Below the pieces are notes generated by a model. That model was not told the DNA's origin and made no database searches. It saw only the letters and a list, made by a program, of their open reading frames with translations. Made by a program: the position numbers and the translations under genes. From Fusarium oxysporum f. sp. lycopersici 4287 (taxonomy: Eukaryota > Ascomycota > Sordariomycetes > Hypocreales > Nectriaceae), in the NCBI RefSeq assembly GCF_000149955.1, contig NC_030988.1:4234543-4298542 (forward strand): a stretch of DNA of 64,000 nucleotides, given 5' to 3'. Below are positions 1-10,074 of this stretch, piece after piece; the stretch's first letter is position 1, and each line of letters begins with the position of its first letter.

Positions 1-153
1 TCCTATATTCATAATCTGACACTTGCGAATTCATTTCCGTTGACAGAAAAAAAAAGGATTTAATTTGAATTTTACAGAAGAGAGTGAAGTGGCTTGTTGT
101 GATGACGCGTCGATGGTGTTGAGGTGTGCGGGGTCTAGGGGTGTACGGGGTGG

Positions 154-347
154 TGTTGGAAAATCCGGGAATCCCCTTCCCTTCAGGATTCAGACTGTTA
201 GTCTGAAAGTCCTAGATTTAAAGTTCAAAGTCCTAGATACAATCATCTAGAGATATAAACCCGAGAATAACTCTCAGCTCAATAATGAACAACCAAGTTT
301 CATAAAAATACATTTTCACCCAGCACTACTGCGCAATATAAACAACA
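154..347 (+). repeat. 5' LTR of the Copia element
   Basis: 194 bp, bounded by the short inverted repeat TGTTG/CAACA and matching 4858-5051 throughout by eye. Preceded by the target duplication GGTGG. Confidence 0.95.
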
Positions 348-362
348 GGTTATGAGCCCGGG
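348..362 (+). other. Primer-binding site matching the anticodon arm of initiator tRNA-Met
   Basis: The bases right after the 5' LTR read GGTTATGAGCCCGG. The reverse complement contains GGGCTCATAACC, the conserved anticodon stem-loop of eukaryotic initiator tRNA-Met (CAT anticodon), not its 3' CCA end. This is the half-tRNA priming arrangement known from Drosophila copia, where the cleaved 5' half of tRNA-iMet primes reverse transcription. Confidence 0.7.
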
Positions 363-421
363 TTAGCAAACACCGGGTTTCTCTTCTGAATCAAAGAACC
401 AAACTTTAACTTCAACTCAAG

Positions 422-1852
422 ATGACGTCACGACGAGCCCCACCTTCCACCATGCGAACTCGCAACACAATCAGAGTATCGCCTGCATCCGAATCGTCGC
501 AACCTGGTGCTTCAGGTCAAGACCACACACCATCCTCAATGTATGACAGTACCACGGTCATCTCTGAAAAGAATACTCTTTTCCTTCCGCAAGAGCTCAA
601 GCTAGGCGGCCCCTCCAATTGGGAGCAATATTGCCCAGCTCAGAAGGCCATTCTTCGGATCAATGGCCTCGAAGATGCTGTCTTTGGTGATTACCCTCCC
701 GAGGAACAGCAGACTATGGATCAAAAGATCAGGGCGGCAAAAGCTGCCGTCTCCATCCGAGGTAACTGCACTGGAGAAGCACTCAGTCAACTAGTCGGGA
801 TTGAGAATCCCCAGGAGATGTTCAACCTTCTCCAGGCCTATTGTATTGGCACGGGCCCAGTTCTTCTGCAGACAACACTTTACCAGTTCATCCGGATCAA
901 AACAAGCTCTTACGAGACAATTCCACAATTTAATGTCGACTTTGAACGACTCGTCAAACTTCTCCTCGAGCAGAAAGAACCAATCTCAGATACCCTCAAA
1001 AAGGTTGTTTATCTGACTGCCTGCGAGAACGAGTACCCTGACTGGACTGCCAGACAGCGCGCTCTCCTACGCTCGGAGCATCCGCCAACACTACGATCAA
1101 TGCAGCAAGATCTCATTGATGAAAACAGGTCATCAGATGATGATGACAGTCATGGTACTGCCTCCACGTACTGGGCTCACAGTAAAAAGACTGGAAGGAA
1201 GGGCCCGGCCGCAAGAAAGCAAGAGGCAAGTGGCCGGAGGAGAGGATCTTCAAAGAACCAGCGAGCCGCGAACAAGTCTAGCCAGGAAACCAATCATCGA
1301 GTCGGCAAGAACAAGGAACATACCTGCACGAACTGCAAGAAGAGAGGACATCATGAAAATGATTGTTGGTTCGCCCATAAGGATAAGCGACCCGACTGGG
1401 CAGTCCGTCTCGCCAAGGAACTCATGGAGCATGATCTTCAACGCGACAGCACCAAGAATCTCCATATCAAGGAATCAAATCACATGACAGTTGAGCGATC
1501 TTTTCTGATTCTTGAAGACAGCGTCTCAGACGAGCTACCTATGGACAATACAGAGACGTGTAAAGTCTCCCTTGATAACATCTCTTCAACCGCAGAATGG
1601 CTGTTCGACACAGGTTCATCAGTCCACATCTGCAACGACCAAAGCCTATTCACAGAACTGCAGCCTGCAACCCGAACGGTCCTCGTTACGGGCGGTGGGA
1701 AGGTGTACCCATTCGGTAAGGGGACAGTCAAAATTTGCTTCATAAACAAATGGGGTGAGCAGGTCACAATTAACCTCAAAGACACGCTGTTCATCCCTGA
1801 GTTTCCGGTAAATGTCATGTCAGGACTCAGGCTATACAAGAACGGCGGCTAG
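422..1852 (+). CDS. Copia Gag-protease polyprotein
   Basis: 476 codons. The N-terminal two thirds resemble Copia-type Gag (UBN2-like). A CCHC zinc knuckle lies at residues 302-315 (C302, C305, H310, C315), followed by an aspartic protease active site D396-T-G-S-S. The frame ends in TAG at 1850-1852, and the next frame (from 1868) continues in the same phase, so Gag-protease and Pol look like one polyprotein split by a single nonsense codon. Gag would form the virus-like particle and bind RNA, and the protease would mature the polyprotein. The upstream ATG at 422 is the first good start after the primer-binding site. Confidence 0.9.
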   Translation: MTSRRAPPSTMRTRNTIRVSPASESSQPGASGQDHTPSSMYDSTTVISEKNTLFLPQELKLGGPSNWEQYCPAQKAILRINGLEDAVFGDYPPEEQQTMDQKIRAAKAAVSIRGNCTGEALSQLVGIENPQEMFNLLQAYCIGTGPVLLQTTLYQFIRIKTSSYETIPQFNVDFERLVKLLLEQKEPISDTLKKVVYLTACENEYPDWTARQRALLRSEHPPTLRSMQQDLIDENRSSDDDDSHGTASTYWAHSKKTGRKGPAARKQEASGRRRGSSKNQRAANKSSQETNHRVGKNKEHTCTNCKKRGHHENDCWFAHKDKRPDWAVRLAKELMEHDLQRDSTKNLHIKESNHMTVERSFLILEDSVSDELPMDNTETCKVSLDNISSTAEWLFDTGSSVHICNDQSLFTELQPATRTVLVTGGGKVYPFGKGTVKICFINKWGEQVTINLKDTLFIPEFPVNVMSGLRLYKNGG

Positions 1853-1867
1853 ATAGACGGGAACGAC

Positions 1868-4837
1868 ATGTACGACCCAACAGGAGATGTCTTTGGTCTC
1901 CTCCGCATAGGAAGGGACGGTCTGTACGTGAACACTGAGGTCGGAAAGACTACTGTTTCAAACCAGGCCGTCTCGGAACTCCAGCCAGAACCATGCAATC
2001 ATCACACTGCTTCATCAAACCAATGCCTGAATGTCGACCTTTGGCACCGAAGACTCGGCCATGTTAACGCATATCAGGTGTCACAGACTGCCAAAATGAC
2101 CAGAGGAATGTACTGTGACGGCCACCACGACCATCAGCCTTTCAATTACTGCCTCGCCTGCGACATCGCAAAGGCCCTACGATGGACTCCGCGAAATAAA
2201 CGGAAACGAGCCTCCAGGGCCGGGTTCATTCATGTTGACACCTTCAAAGTCAATCCACCGGGCATTAGAGGCGAACGATGGGGAATGATTGCCACAGATG
2301 ACAGGCATAGAATGAGATGGGCCTACACGTTCACGAGGAAGGGGATGGCTTCGGAACTTCTAGGCCAGCTCATCTCCAAGATACGAACTCAGTATGGCAT
2401 CCGAGTGTACGCAATCCAAATGGATGGCGGCTCTGAGCTCTATGGTGCGTCTCTCAAAAACCTCGAGTACACTCACGGCGTCAAGATCATCAAGACGACA
2501 CCATATACTCCTGAATTTAACGGAGTTGCTGAGCGCTCTAACCGCATCATCTTTGACAAAGTCAGAGCAACCATGGAATCGGAAAGAATCCCGATAGAGC
2601 TCTGGCCATTGGTCCTGGAAGATATGGTGCGCAAGACAAACGTGACAGCCACCAGGGCAATTGATGGCCTCACTCCCATGGAAAGCTTTCTCAACGAGGC
2701 CTTCCCCGGACAAGACAACAAGCCGGATCTGTCCGGAGAACGAATCTGCGGCTCACAAGTCACGATACACATACCGCAGGAACGAAGATTGAGATCACAC
2801 AAGTTTGGCCCAAGAGGAGAGGCTGGAATCTACCTATGCATGGAAGGTTCACAGATCTACACCTGCTGGGTGCCCTCTCGCAGGAAGGGACATCAGATCG
2901 TCCGTTCTGCAAATGTACAATTCTACGAAAAGGTTGGGGAGACAGAACTCCTGACCGAAACTGAGCATGATGTTGAGCCGGAAATCCGCAAGAACGGAGC
3001 TCCCATCTCAAGCCGGCCACAGTCCGTCACGGAGCAGACAAAGACTCCAAGGCCACAAAGGTCTGAAGTGAACAATCTTCAGCATGCTGAGGTGCATAAT
3101 CCTCAGCATGGACAGACGACAACATCCATGACATCAGCTAAGCTGCCCGATCTCCGAAAAGAGGTGATCACTGAGCCCAAAACAATGACTGAAGCGCTTC
3201 AAGGTCCGCAAAGGGAGCATTGGCTCAGAGCAATACACAGTGAGCTGCGCAGTCTCCTCACGAAAGGAACTTGGCGCATGCTGGACCGCAACCAAGCTCA
3301 CAATAGGCCACTTACCGTCAAATGGGTATTCAAGGTCAAGAAAAACGAGGACGGCAACCTCGACAAGTTCAAGGCGCGGCTGGTGGTCAGAGGCTTTGAA
3401 CAACAGTTCGGCTTTGACTACAACCAGACCTTTGCCTCTGTTGCCAAAGCGGCGACTTGGAGAATCCTCCTCACCGTTGCTGCCTGTCTTGACTGGGAGA
3501 TTGAGCAGATGGACGTGTCGACGGCGTTCCTGGAAGGGGACCTCGAGGAAGAAGTCTTCATCGAAATGCCGGAAGGGCTTGTAGAGTATTTCGACCAACA
3601 CCCAGAAGACCGTCCGCCAGGATTCTCAACCGAGAAGATCTGCAAACTGATCAAATCCCTCTATGGACTCAAACAGGCGCCTCGGCAATGGCAAAAGAAG
3701 CTGAAGGAGGCCTTGGAATCCCTTGACTTTCGACAAGTAACGTCTGACACGGCCGTATATCACAATCCCACAACGGGAGTGATCATCATCACATATGTGG
3801 ATGACTTCCTCATCATGGGCAGCAACAAGGAAGCAATCCAAGGGTACAAAGCCCGCCTGGGAGAGATCTTCACAATGACTGATCTCGGTCCCGCCAGCCA
3901 TTTTCTTGGAGTAAGAATAACCCGAGACAGGAACTCAAGGCTGATCTACCTTTCCCAGGATGCATATTTTACCAGAATACTGAAGAAATTCGGCTTAGAG
4001 GATTGTCGACCGGTCAAGACCCCGATGGAGCGAAATTCACTCTCGACACTGCAACCAAGAGACAATGGCGACTCGGCTTCTCCAGAAGAACGAGAAGACT
4101 ATAGCTCGAAAACCGGCTCGCTGATGTATGGAATGACCCAAACCAGACCCGATTTAGCTTTCCTACTCTCGGTACTCTCAAGATACATGTCGAATCCATC
4201 ACCAACACATTCACGAATGATCAAAAGAGGTCTCCGCTATCTACAGCAGACAAGAGACCACGGCCTGGTGCTTGGGGGCGTCAAGAAAGATCCTGAATCC
4301 GCTTGGAGCATCACAGCTTGGGCCGACTCGGATTGGAAAGGCGACACTGTTACGGGAAGATCGACGTTTGGATGGCTTGTTCAACTTGAAGGATCTACAG
4401 TCTCATGGAGGGCCAAACGGCACGAAACAGTGGCACTATCGACTACCGAGGCTGAATATACAGCACTCTCCCAGTGTGCCAGAGAATTGGCCTGGACTAG
4501 GAACCTCTTCTCTGAACTGCTCCTTCCGCTACATATGCCTATCCCACTGAACGGCGACAACCAGGGTTCCCTAAAGCTATGCAGAAACCCTGAGCTTCAC
4601 CAACGGACAAAGCACATTCCGTTAACCGAGCACCATATCCGAGAAGAAGTTGAAGCCGGGAATATTGATGTGCAATACGTCAGCACACATGAGCAGGTAG
4701 CAGACGGACTCACTAAACCATTGAACGCCGTCAGCCACGGTCACTTTCTAGAAGCAATTCGAGTCAGTGCATGTCCGATCGAGGAAGCAGGTCGTATTAT
4801 TTGGAGTACTGAAGTCCACGATGACTCTGTGCCCTGA
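1868..4837 (+). CDS. Copia Pol: integrase, reverse transcriptase, RNase H
   Basis: 989 codons, in phase with the gag frame. In order: a GAG-pre-integrase HHCC zinc-binding region (HRRLGH ... CLAC), an integrase core with D124, D186 and E222 (36-residue D-E spacing, the D,D35E pattern), RT with SLYGLKQAPRQW and the YVDD catalytic box at residues 643-646, and a C-terminal RNase H (WADSDW, TTEAEY, HQRTKHI). All expected domains are present and open to the stop at 4837. The ATG at 1868 is probably not a real start: five codons lie between the amber codon and this Met in the same frame, so expression would need read-through or the copy is a one-lesion mutant. Confidence 0.92.
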   Translation: MYDPTGDVFGLLRIGRDGLYVNTEVGKTTVSNQAVSELQPEPCNHHTASSNQCLNVDLWHRRLGHVNAYQVSQTAKMTRGMYCDGHHDHQPFNYCLACDIAKALRWTPRNKRKRASRAGFIHVDTFKVNPPGIRGERWGMIATDDRHRMRWAYTFTRKGMASELLGQLISKIRTQYGIRVYAIQMDGGSELYGASLKNLEYTHGVKIIKTTPYTPEFNGVAERSNRIIFDKVRATMESERIPIELWPLVLEDMVRKTNVTATRAIDGLTPMESFLNEAFPGQDNKPDLSGERICGSQVTIHIPQERRLRSHKFGPRGEAGIYLCMEGSQIYTCWVPSRRKGHQIVRSANVQFYEKVGETELLTETEHDVEPEIRKNGAPISSRPQSVTEQTKTPRPQRSEVNNLQHAEVHNPQHGQTTTSMTSAKLPDLRKEVITEPKTMTEALQGPQREHWLRAIHSELRSLLTKGTWRMLDRNQAHNRPLTVKWVFKVKKNEDGNLDKFKARLVVRGFEQQFGFDYNQTFASVAKAATWRILLTVAACLDWEIEQMDVSTAFLEGDLEEEVFIEMPEGLVEYFDQHPEDRPPGFSTEKICKLIKSLYGLKQAPRQWQKKLKEALESLDFRQVTSDTAVYHNPTTGVIIITYVDDFLIMGSNKEAIQGYKARLGEIFTMTDLGPASHFLGVRITRDRNSRLIYLSQDAYFTRILKKFGLEDCRPVKTPMERNSLSTLQPRDNGDSASPEEREDYSSKTGSLMYGMTQTRPDLAFLLSVLSRYMSNPSPTHSRMIKRGLRYLQQTRDHGLVLGGVKKDPESAWSITAWADSDWKGDTVTGRSTFGWLVQLEGSTVSWRAKRHETVALSTTEAEYTALSQCARELAWTRNLFSELLLPLHMPIPLNGDNQGSLKLCRNPELHQRTKHIPLTEHHIREEVEAGNIDVQYVSTHEQVADGLTKPLNAVSHGHFLEAIRVSACPIEEAGRIIWSTEVHDDSVP

Positions 4838-4857
4838 AGACAAGGTGGATGGGGGCG

Positions 4858-5051
4858 TGTTGGAAAATCCGGGAATCCCCTTCCCTTCAGGATTCAGACT
4901 GTTAGTCTGAAAGTCCTAGATTTAAAGTTCAAAGTCCTAGATACAATCATCTAGAGATATAAACCCGAGAATAACTCTCAGCTCAATAATGAACAACCAA
5001 GTTTCATAAAAATACATTTTCACCCAGCACTACTGCGCAATATAAACAACA
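4858..5051 (+). repeat. 3' LTR of the Copia element
   Basis: Same length and sequence as 154-347 by eye. Followed by the target duplication GGTGG at 5052-5056. Confidence 0.95.
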
Positions 5052-5056
5052 GGTGG

Positions 5057-5640
5057 TGGGGAAATACGTTAGAATATGTAATCGCAGGAACCCTCCCAAT
5101 CCGTTTACAGGATCCATCACGCCATGCAAAGTACGACCCATAATTTTTAACTTTATTTTTTGGTGGAAGTAATACAATATTAGCTTTTAGCTCCGTTCCA
5201 GTAAGTCTAGATATGATCATATCATCTCCAGTGTTAAAAAGAAGCTGCCATCTTTCATGCTACCTAAAAGTTTCGTCATACGACGGCATAAGCTGGGGAC
5301 TTTGGAACAGATCAGGCCATGTGAGCTGCCTGCAATCAGGTTATTGCTTAATTGGCGGGCGTTCCCCAATTCCTGGTAACTCAATATCAATTCGTTCTAT
5401 GTGCAGTCTGTGTGTCTGAATGATCCATGAGTTCTAGACTCCACTACATTGATGCATATGCCCAAGTCAATTTTGCTCATCGCACACAACACACTCTTGT
5501 CTTTCGGATTGACGAGAACGGTCGACAGGTAAGCCGCCAACACTCTGATTTCCAGAAAGCTTCATGTACAAGCAAGGAGAAATAACTTAAGACTGCCGCG
5601 TGGTTGTTTAGAATTAAACTCACCCAAAAGATGTTCGCTT
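5057..5640 (-). pseudogene. Decayed reverse-strand gene, family not recognised
   Basis: Read on the minus strand, one frame from about 5580 down to the Copia insertion gives protein-like sequence (for example GTELKANIVLLPPKNKVK and SYFAWRDGSCKRIGRVP). It is interrupted by several stops (near 5465, 5434, 5342 and 5260). All can be explained by single C-to-T or G-to-A changes, the pattern of RIP. The Copia element sits in the last codons: removing it and one GGTGG copy brings a stop four codons past the insertion site. A plausible intron donor (GTGAGT) lies near 5625. Other frames upstream also look protein-like, so exon limits are uncertain. No family could be assigned. Confidence 0.35.
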
Positions 5641-6671
5641 GTGCTAAATATTTGGCAGCTGGCGGCCCCTGGTTATAACGAAATTTCTTCGTGTATGTAA
5701 GGTAGCGTAAAACTTATTTCCTCACTTAAATCCTTCCTCCCTCCTTGTCTCTCTCATCATGTGTCGATTTGTTTAACAAACTGTACCGCAGTAGGCAGCG
5801 TGACAAGGTGGCTGACAGAACCGCAAAACTAAATGCCGATCCACAACACTCTGCCCTATCCCCTCACCTGCTCGACGTAGACTGACCGCAGTTTGACTCT
5901 ACGGTGGATGACCAGAATCACATCCTGCCTCCTTCAAGATGTCATTGGGGGGGCTGGGTTGTCAGATCATCCTTTAAAGTTATATCGGAAGAATCTCTCG
6001 CGCTAACGTTTACGCCGCCCACGGCCTAAAGAGGAGATAAGTCATAATCAGCTGTAAAGTCACATTGCTGCAACTGTGAGCATAAGAATTTTGAGGCGGG
6101 AGGCTACAGCGAATAGCACGACATCAACGATGATCCCGATGCTTAATCAAAAGTCTGAGTCCAAAACTAGGAGGGCCGCTGCAATGAGATCTGGTACCTG
6201 TGCGATCTTAGATCTTGGTAAATCGTATCGATAGCTGCAGTGCTTAGGTTAAAGCGAAGCAGGATCAGTAGGTCTTATGCTGCTGGCAATAGATCAAGGA
6301 TTAACCTGTTCTCAAAACTCTTGAGCTGGCGGTCACTAGCAGGTGCTTACCATAGCCCTGTATGACCCAGATTTTCATGGTGCTCAAACTCGCATTTAAT
6401 CAGAGGCATAAGATTCTGGCCAGAGCGCTCGGAAAAGGTGATCTATCACGCCACGTTAAGGTTCAGAGGCTAGGGGAGTCTTGGTGTGAGGAAAGGGAAA
6501 GCCCCGGCTTTTGGCGTGCATTAGAGGTCAGAAACCAAGCTTTTTCAAATTCTTAGTCATCCTCACAATGCCCGCCCCCCAAACCATGAAAAAAAAAAAG
6601 GTTGTTTCTTAAACCTTTTAATTCGTCTAACAAACGTAACTGGGGAAGTTCCGTTGCCCATCACATTCATA
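5641..6671. other. Intergenic stretch, nothing assigned
   Basis: No convincing gene on either strand. The 64-codon frame at 6362-6556 lacks family features. Confidence 0.5.
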
Positions 6672-6688
6672 TGACGTGGTTGACGTCG
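6672..6688 (+). promoter_or_regulatory. Tandem CRE-like sites upstream of bZIP gene
   Basis: TGACGTGG (6672-6679) and TGACGTCG (6681-6688) lie one base apart about 300 bp upstream of the bZIP start codon. Both are close to the ATF/CREB site TGACGTCA. Autoregulation or regulation by another bZIP is an inference. Confidence 0.35.
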
Positions 6689-6988
6689 CGCCTGCCCCAA
6701 CCTTCTCTATGATTAGTGTACGTGAGCTTGCAGGTCGCACCTCAATTATACCTATCTCGTGTTGGAGGATGTGTGAGGCTTCAGTTGAGCGATTCATCAT
6801 CGCTTGAGATGGTCTGCTTGTCGACGCTCAACAAAACCGAGTTGCATTTAAAGTTGCCCCAGTCACCAAGTCATATGAGCTAAAGAGGATCTCGTTTGCA
6901 AACTTTCTCTCATAAACGGACTCACTACGTTCACCGGTGAGCGCAGAGTTCGATGTTTTTGGTTGAAAGAGAAAACGGTATATAGAAC

Positions 6989-8005
6989 ATGGCCTTTTCA
7001 GGACCCTCCATGGAAGATAAGGCGTTTGAGCCGACTGCCTTTATCAATTATCATGGATTTCAGGAAGAACAATATCAAGTCTGCACACGGTGGCACGACA
7101 TGGCGGCATATCAATTTCCAGAAAACGGGATTTCTCCCTCTACTGGCTCCTTCTCAACGAACTCATCCACCTCTCAGGAATTATCATTCTCAAAGCAGCA
7201 TCCGGATAGCTATCTTCACCATAAAGCCATCGATACTTTGTCTGACAAGATGAACTTCGGTTCCATGCCGCCGGCACCTACATACCCTGGAATTCAGCAG
7301 GCCACCGAGATTCGTTTTCCAATACCACCGGCTCCTCCAATTCAGGATAAGATGGATAATTCTACGGGCAACTGCCACACCGATCAAAGCCTCCAATATC
7401 TTGGCGTTTTGTCAAAGCCAGACAAGGATCGGCAGACACAGGAGCCGCCAAAAGGAAAGAATCATGAACGGAAGCCCAAAGCCCTGCAGCAGGACAGTGG
7501 CAAGAAGTCCCGGGGAAAGATGGAAAATTCGGACAAATTCAAGAAGCAACCGCACCTCAGTCGCCTGGAACGGAATCGACTTGCTGCCATAAAGTCCAAT
7601 CATCGCAAGCGAGATGAAGCACTCGCTTTGGCCTCACAAGAGGAACAACTGGCTGACCAACATAGACAACTTTCCTACCGCTTTGACAATGTGAGAGAAG
7701 AGCTCTATCGGCTGAAAACCGAAGTCTTACGTCATAGCGGCTGCGAATGTGTTGCTATTCAACAATATATTGCAAAAGAGGCACAAAGAACCATGAACGA
7801 CTCGACTTGCTACAGCTCTCTGACCGCGGAACATGGCACAGGCACCACAAGTCTATGGCAGAATAATAATGGCAGCTATAGTGATACAGTAGAGGACATT
7901 GCAGACTTCTTTGGGAACATTTCAACCCAGGGTACTGCTGAGATGCTTACAGAGGATCGTATCGGAGACGAAATAATGCACGAACTGCTACAATCTTTTA
8001 TGTAA
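6989..8005 (+). CDS. bZIP transcription factor (paralogue 1)
   Basis: 338 codons, single exon, starting MAFS. The basic region begins around residue 193 (RLERNRLAAIKSNHRKR) and is followed by a leucine-zipper-like coiled coil to about residue 240. After that comes a Cys-containing tail (LRHSGCECVAIQQYIAKEA). The tail and start match the second bZIP gene at 14679-15644, so the two are paralogues. The basic region is unusual: the canonical N-x7-R signature reads N196-x7-N204, with Ser-Asn replacing the usual Cys-Arg, so DNA contact may be altered. The N-terminal half is low complexity, as expected for an activation region. Expected to act in the nucleus. CRE-like sites lie upstream. Confidence 0.88.
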   Translation: MAFSGPSMEDKAFEPTAFINYHGFQEEQYQVCTRWHDMAAYQFPENGISPSTGSFSTNSSTSQELSFSKQHPDSYLHHKAIDTLSDKMNFGSMPPAPTYPGIQQATEIRFPIPPAPPIQDKMDNSTGNCHTDQSLQYLGVLSKPDKDRQTQEPPKGKNHERKPKALQQDSGKKSRGKMENSDKFKKQPHLSRLERNRLAAIKSNHRKRDEALALASQEEQLADQHRQLSYRFDNVREELYRLKTEVLRHSGCECVAIQQYIAKEAQRTMNDSTCYSSLTAEHGTGTTSLWQNNNGSYSDTVEDIADFFGNISTQGTAEMLTEDRIGDEIMHELLQSFM

Positions 8006-8187
8006 CGTTTGTCCGTGGCAATCGACCCTGTGGAATTGCATTCAAGTTGGAAGTCAAAAGTACAGAGGAATGATTGTGATCATGATGTAATATGTATGTA
8101 GATTGGTAGACTTGATATCAATGCATCCGTCTTGAATTAACGATGTCCCCGTCGCTATCCAATGAATAGTAAGGTTTATTGGCTTTA

Positions 8188-8643
8188 TCTCCTTGACAGT
8201 CATAAGGCACAAATACATTGCATGCAAGGGATCGACAGGGATGTCATCCAATTATAATTTAGTAAAATTATGGTACTTCCTCCACAGGCATTTCTTGCCT
8301 ATGATGAAAGTACCAACATTCAGGCCGTTACAAATAGCTACATCACAACAGTCACAACCCAACTGCGTATTACTGCCGACCTTCCTGCGTGCGGCCCTGC
8401 GGTTGAGGCTATCCTCAGATGCCGTATTCAACAGAGCCCGTTTCTTCCGACCCTTTTGAGAGCTACAGGATCAAGGGCCAATTTGAATGCCCTGAAATCC
8501 TAGGCAACGCGCTTGTTTCTTCGTCAGAATGAACGTCATAGAGTTTTTGGTGGAGAAAGTTTTAAAGTTACCTGAAGTACTGATATTATGACTAATCTAG
8601 AGTGGGTCGGCGATGTATTTGTGCCTTATGACTATCAAGGAGA
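8188..8643. mobile_element. Small TIR element with TA duplication (MITE-like)
   Basis: The left end TCTCCTTGACAGTCATAAGG is mirrored at the right end with one mismatch here; the inverted repeat runs about 35 bp with two mismatches. Both ends are flanked by TA (8186-8187 and 8644-8645), as for Tc1/mariner-type insertions. No transposase inside, so nonautonomous. Confidence 0.75.
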
Positions 8644-8645
8644 TA

Positions 8646-9376
8646 CAACGATACAGTCTGGACGTGATCCTTTTCTGTAGCTAGGTTAATTATCAATGTT
8701 GATTCACTGTGCAGACTGAAAAGCCATCCGTGGTTATGAACAAACCTGAAGACGGAGTTGAGTCTCTGAACAAATGACTAGCGTTTAGTTTCCGGTTTGA
8801 TGGTCTAGCGGTAGGATTCTTGCTTCGAGATGGAAACCTCAATTTCACGAGAAAAATAAATTGGGTCTCTGGCATAATACTCTATTATGATAGCTACGAT
8901 AAGCGCGTAACTGTTGAACAGATGGTGGGTGTCACGTGCATGCAGGGATACCTGAAGATTACGGGCCGAATTTGGCGGACCTTTCAAGGGGCTAAAAAAA
9001 TAAACACGACTTGAATACACGTATCTGCATCAATGAACCGAATACACGTAATGTCTGACACGTAGCAGTCCACGTATCTTCAAAGATCACGCGTCCAACC
9101 ACGGCAAATATGCTAATGTCTGTTCGTAAAATGCCGCTACTGTAGTGAGTTCTGTTTCGTCTCGACAATTAATGTGGCGCGATGATGAGGCAGAGGTTTG
9201 TGAGGTGTCCATCAGATCATAGGTCGGATCTAGCCGGAAGCACGATACCACGCTCCAGACCCGAGTCCATACAGTACATGTTCCAAAATTGAACAATATC
9301 AGGCACATAAGGCCAGTCAAATGCATTTGTTATTTGAATTGGAAGGTGCTGAGGCTCTGATATATCCTGCATTCAC
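8646..9376. other. Intergenic stretch with a tRNA-like remnant
   Basis: Apart from the tRNA-like piece at 8792-8840 and a CACGTG E-box near 8934, nothing is recognised. Short frames here are not supported. Confidence 0.5.
8792..8840 (+). other. tRNA-like 5' half (tRNA-Pro-like remnant or SINE head)
   Basis: TGGTCTAGCGG at 8801-8811 matches the polymerase III box A consensus. With ATTCTTGCTTCGAGAT it resembles the D arm and anticodon arm of a fungal tRNA-Pro. No convincing TψC arm (box B) or acceptor pairing follows, so it is not a functional tRNA gene. Confidence 0.35.
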
Positions 9377-10074
9377 ATGCAAGCCATGCCTGTACTAATC
9401 AGAGACGCTCCCTTCACCACTCAGGACCCTGATAACCAGGACCAAAACCACGCGTTACTAGGATGGCTCGCGGCCGTGATAATGCCACTTCTAGCTCTGG
9501 TGATTTTTTTTATAGTGGGAATTCCCAGGTATGTCTTACTTGTTAGAAAGAGCTCAGCTCCTAGTTTAGTTGGCCAATGCAGTGTAGATTCTACGAATGG
9601 GCAAGGTACGGGAGAGTTGCAGTCACCGATGCCTCTAACAGTTCCCCGAGTTCTTCGTCATCAGCATCTTCCAGCACTGAAGCCAGAGATCTGCCTCATC
9701 TAGATACGATTGCTCCCCCTAAAACGAGCAAAGAGATTAGATCTGAGCTTGAGCATCAAGCCCATGCCTCTTGGGCGATCCCTGTCCCCAATATGACATG
9801 GTATGTCTTCTTGACGCTTTGGTAATCGTAAAAAGCACTTGACTAACCAATTGCCTCTTTGTTTAGCGTTATTTGCCTAGGCGATGTTCAAGACACTGAT
9901 ATAGTACGCAGGCTGGCGATCAATTCAATTCCATCAATTTCGTCCTCGCGTGGCGTTGCGTTGACAGCTTACTCAGCATTTGGCCAGTGGAGTTGAACCA
10001 CTGCACTCTAGATTGAATTGATGGCGTTGAATTGAAGATGTTGAACATCACACGCGCGTCGAGTCCCGCAATGC

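Larger units (their letters stand above)
154..5051 (+). mobile_element. Ty1/Copia LTR retrotransposon, complete with TSD
   Basis: Two 194-bp direct repeats (154-347 and 4858-5051) begin TGTTG and end CAACA. They enclose gag-protease and integrase-RT-RNase H reading frames in the Copia order (integrase before RT). The 5 bp before the element (GGTGG, 149-153) are repeated directly after it (5052-5056), a clean target-site duplication. The LTRs look identical along their length, implying a recent insertion. A purine stretch just before the 3' LTR (about 4847-4857, GGATGGGGGCG) fits a polypurine tract. One in-frame amber codon separates the two reading frames, so the copy may be inactive unless that codon is read through. 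Confidence 0.95.

Noticed and set aside
3134..3601. 155-codon reverse frame inside the Copia RT
   Set aside because: Antisense shadow of a well-supported pol gene.
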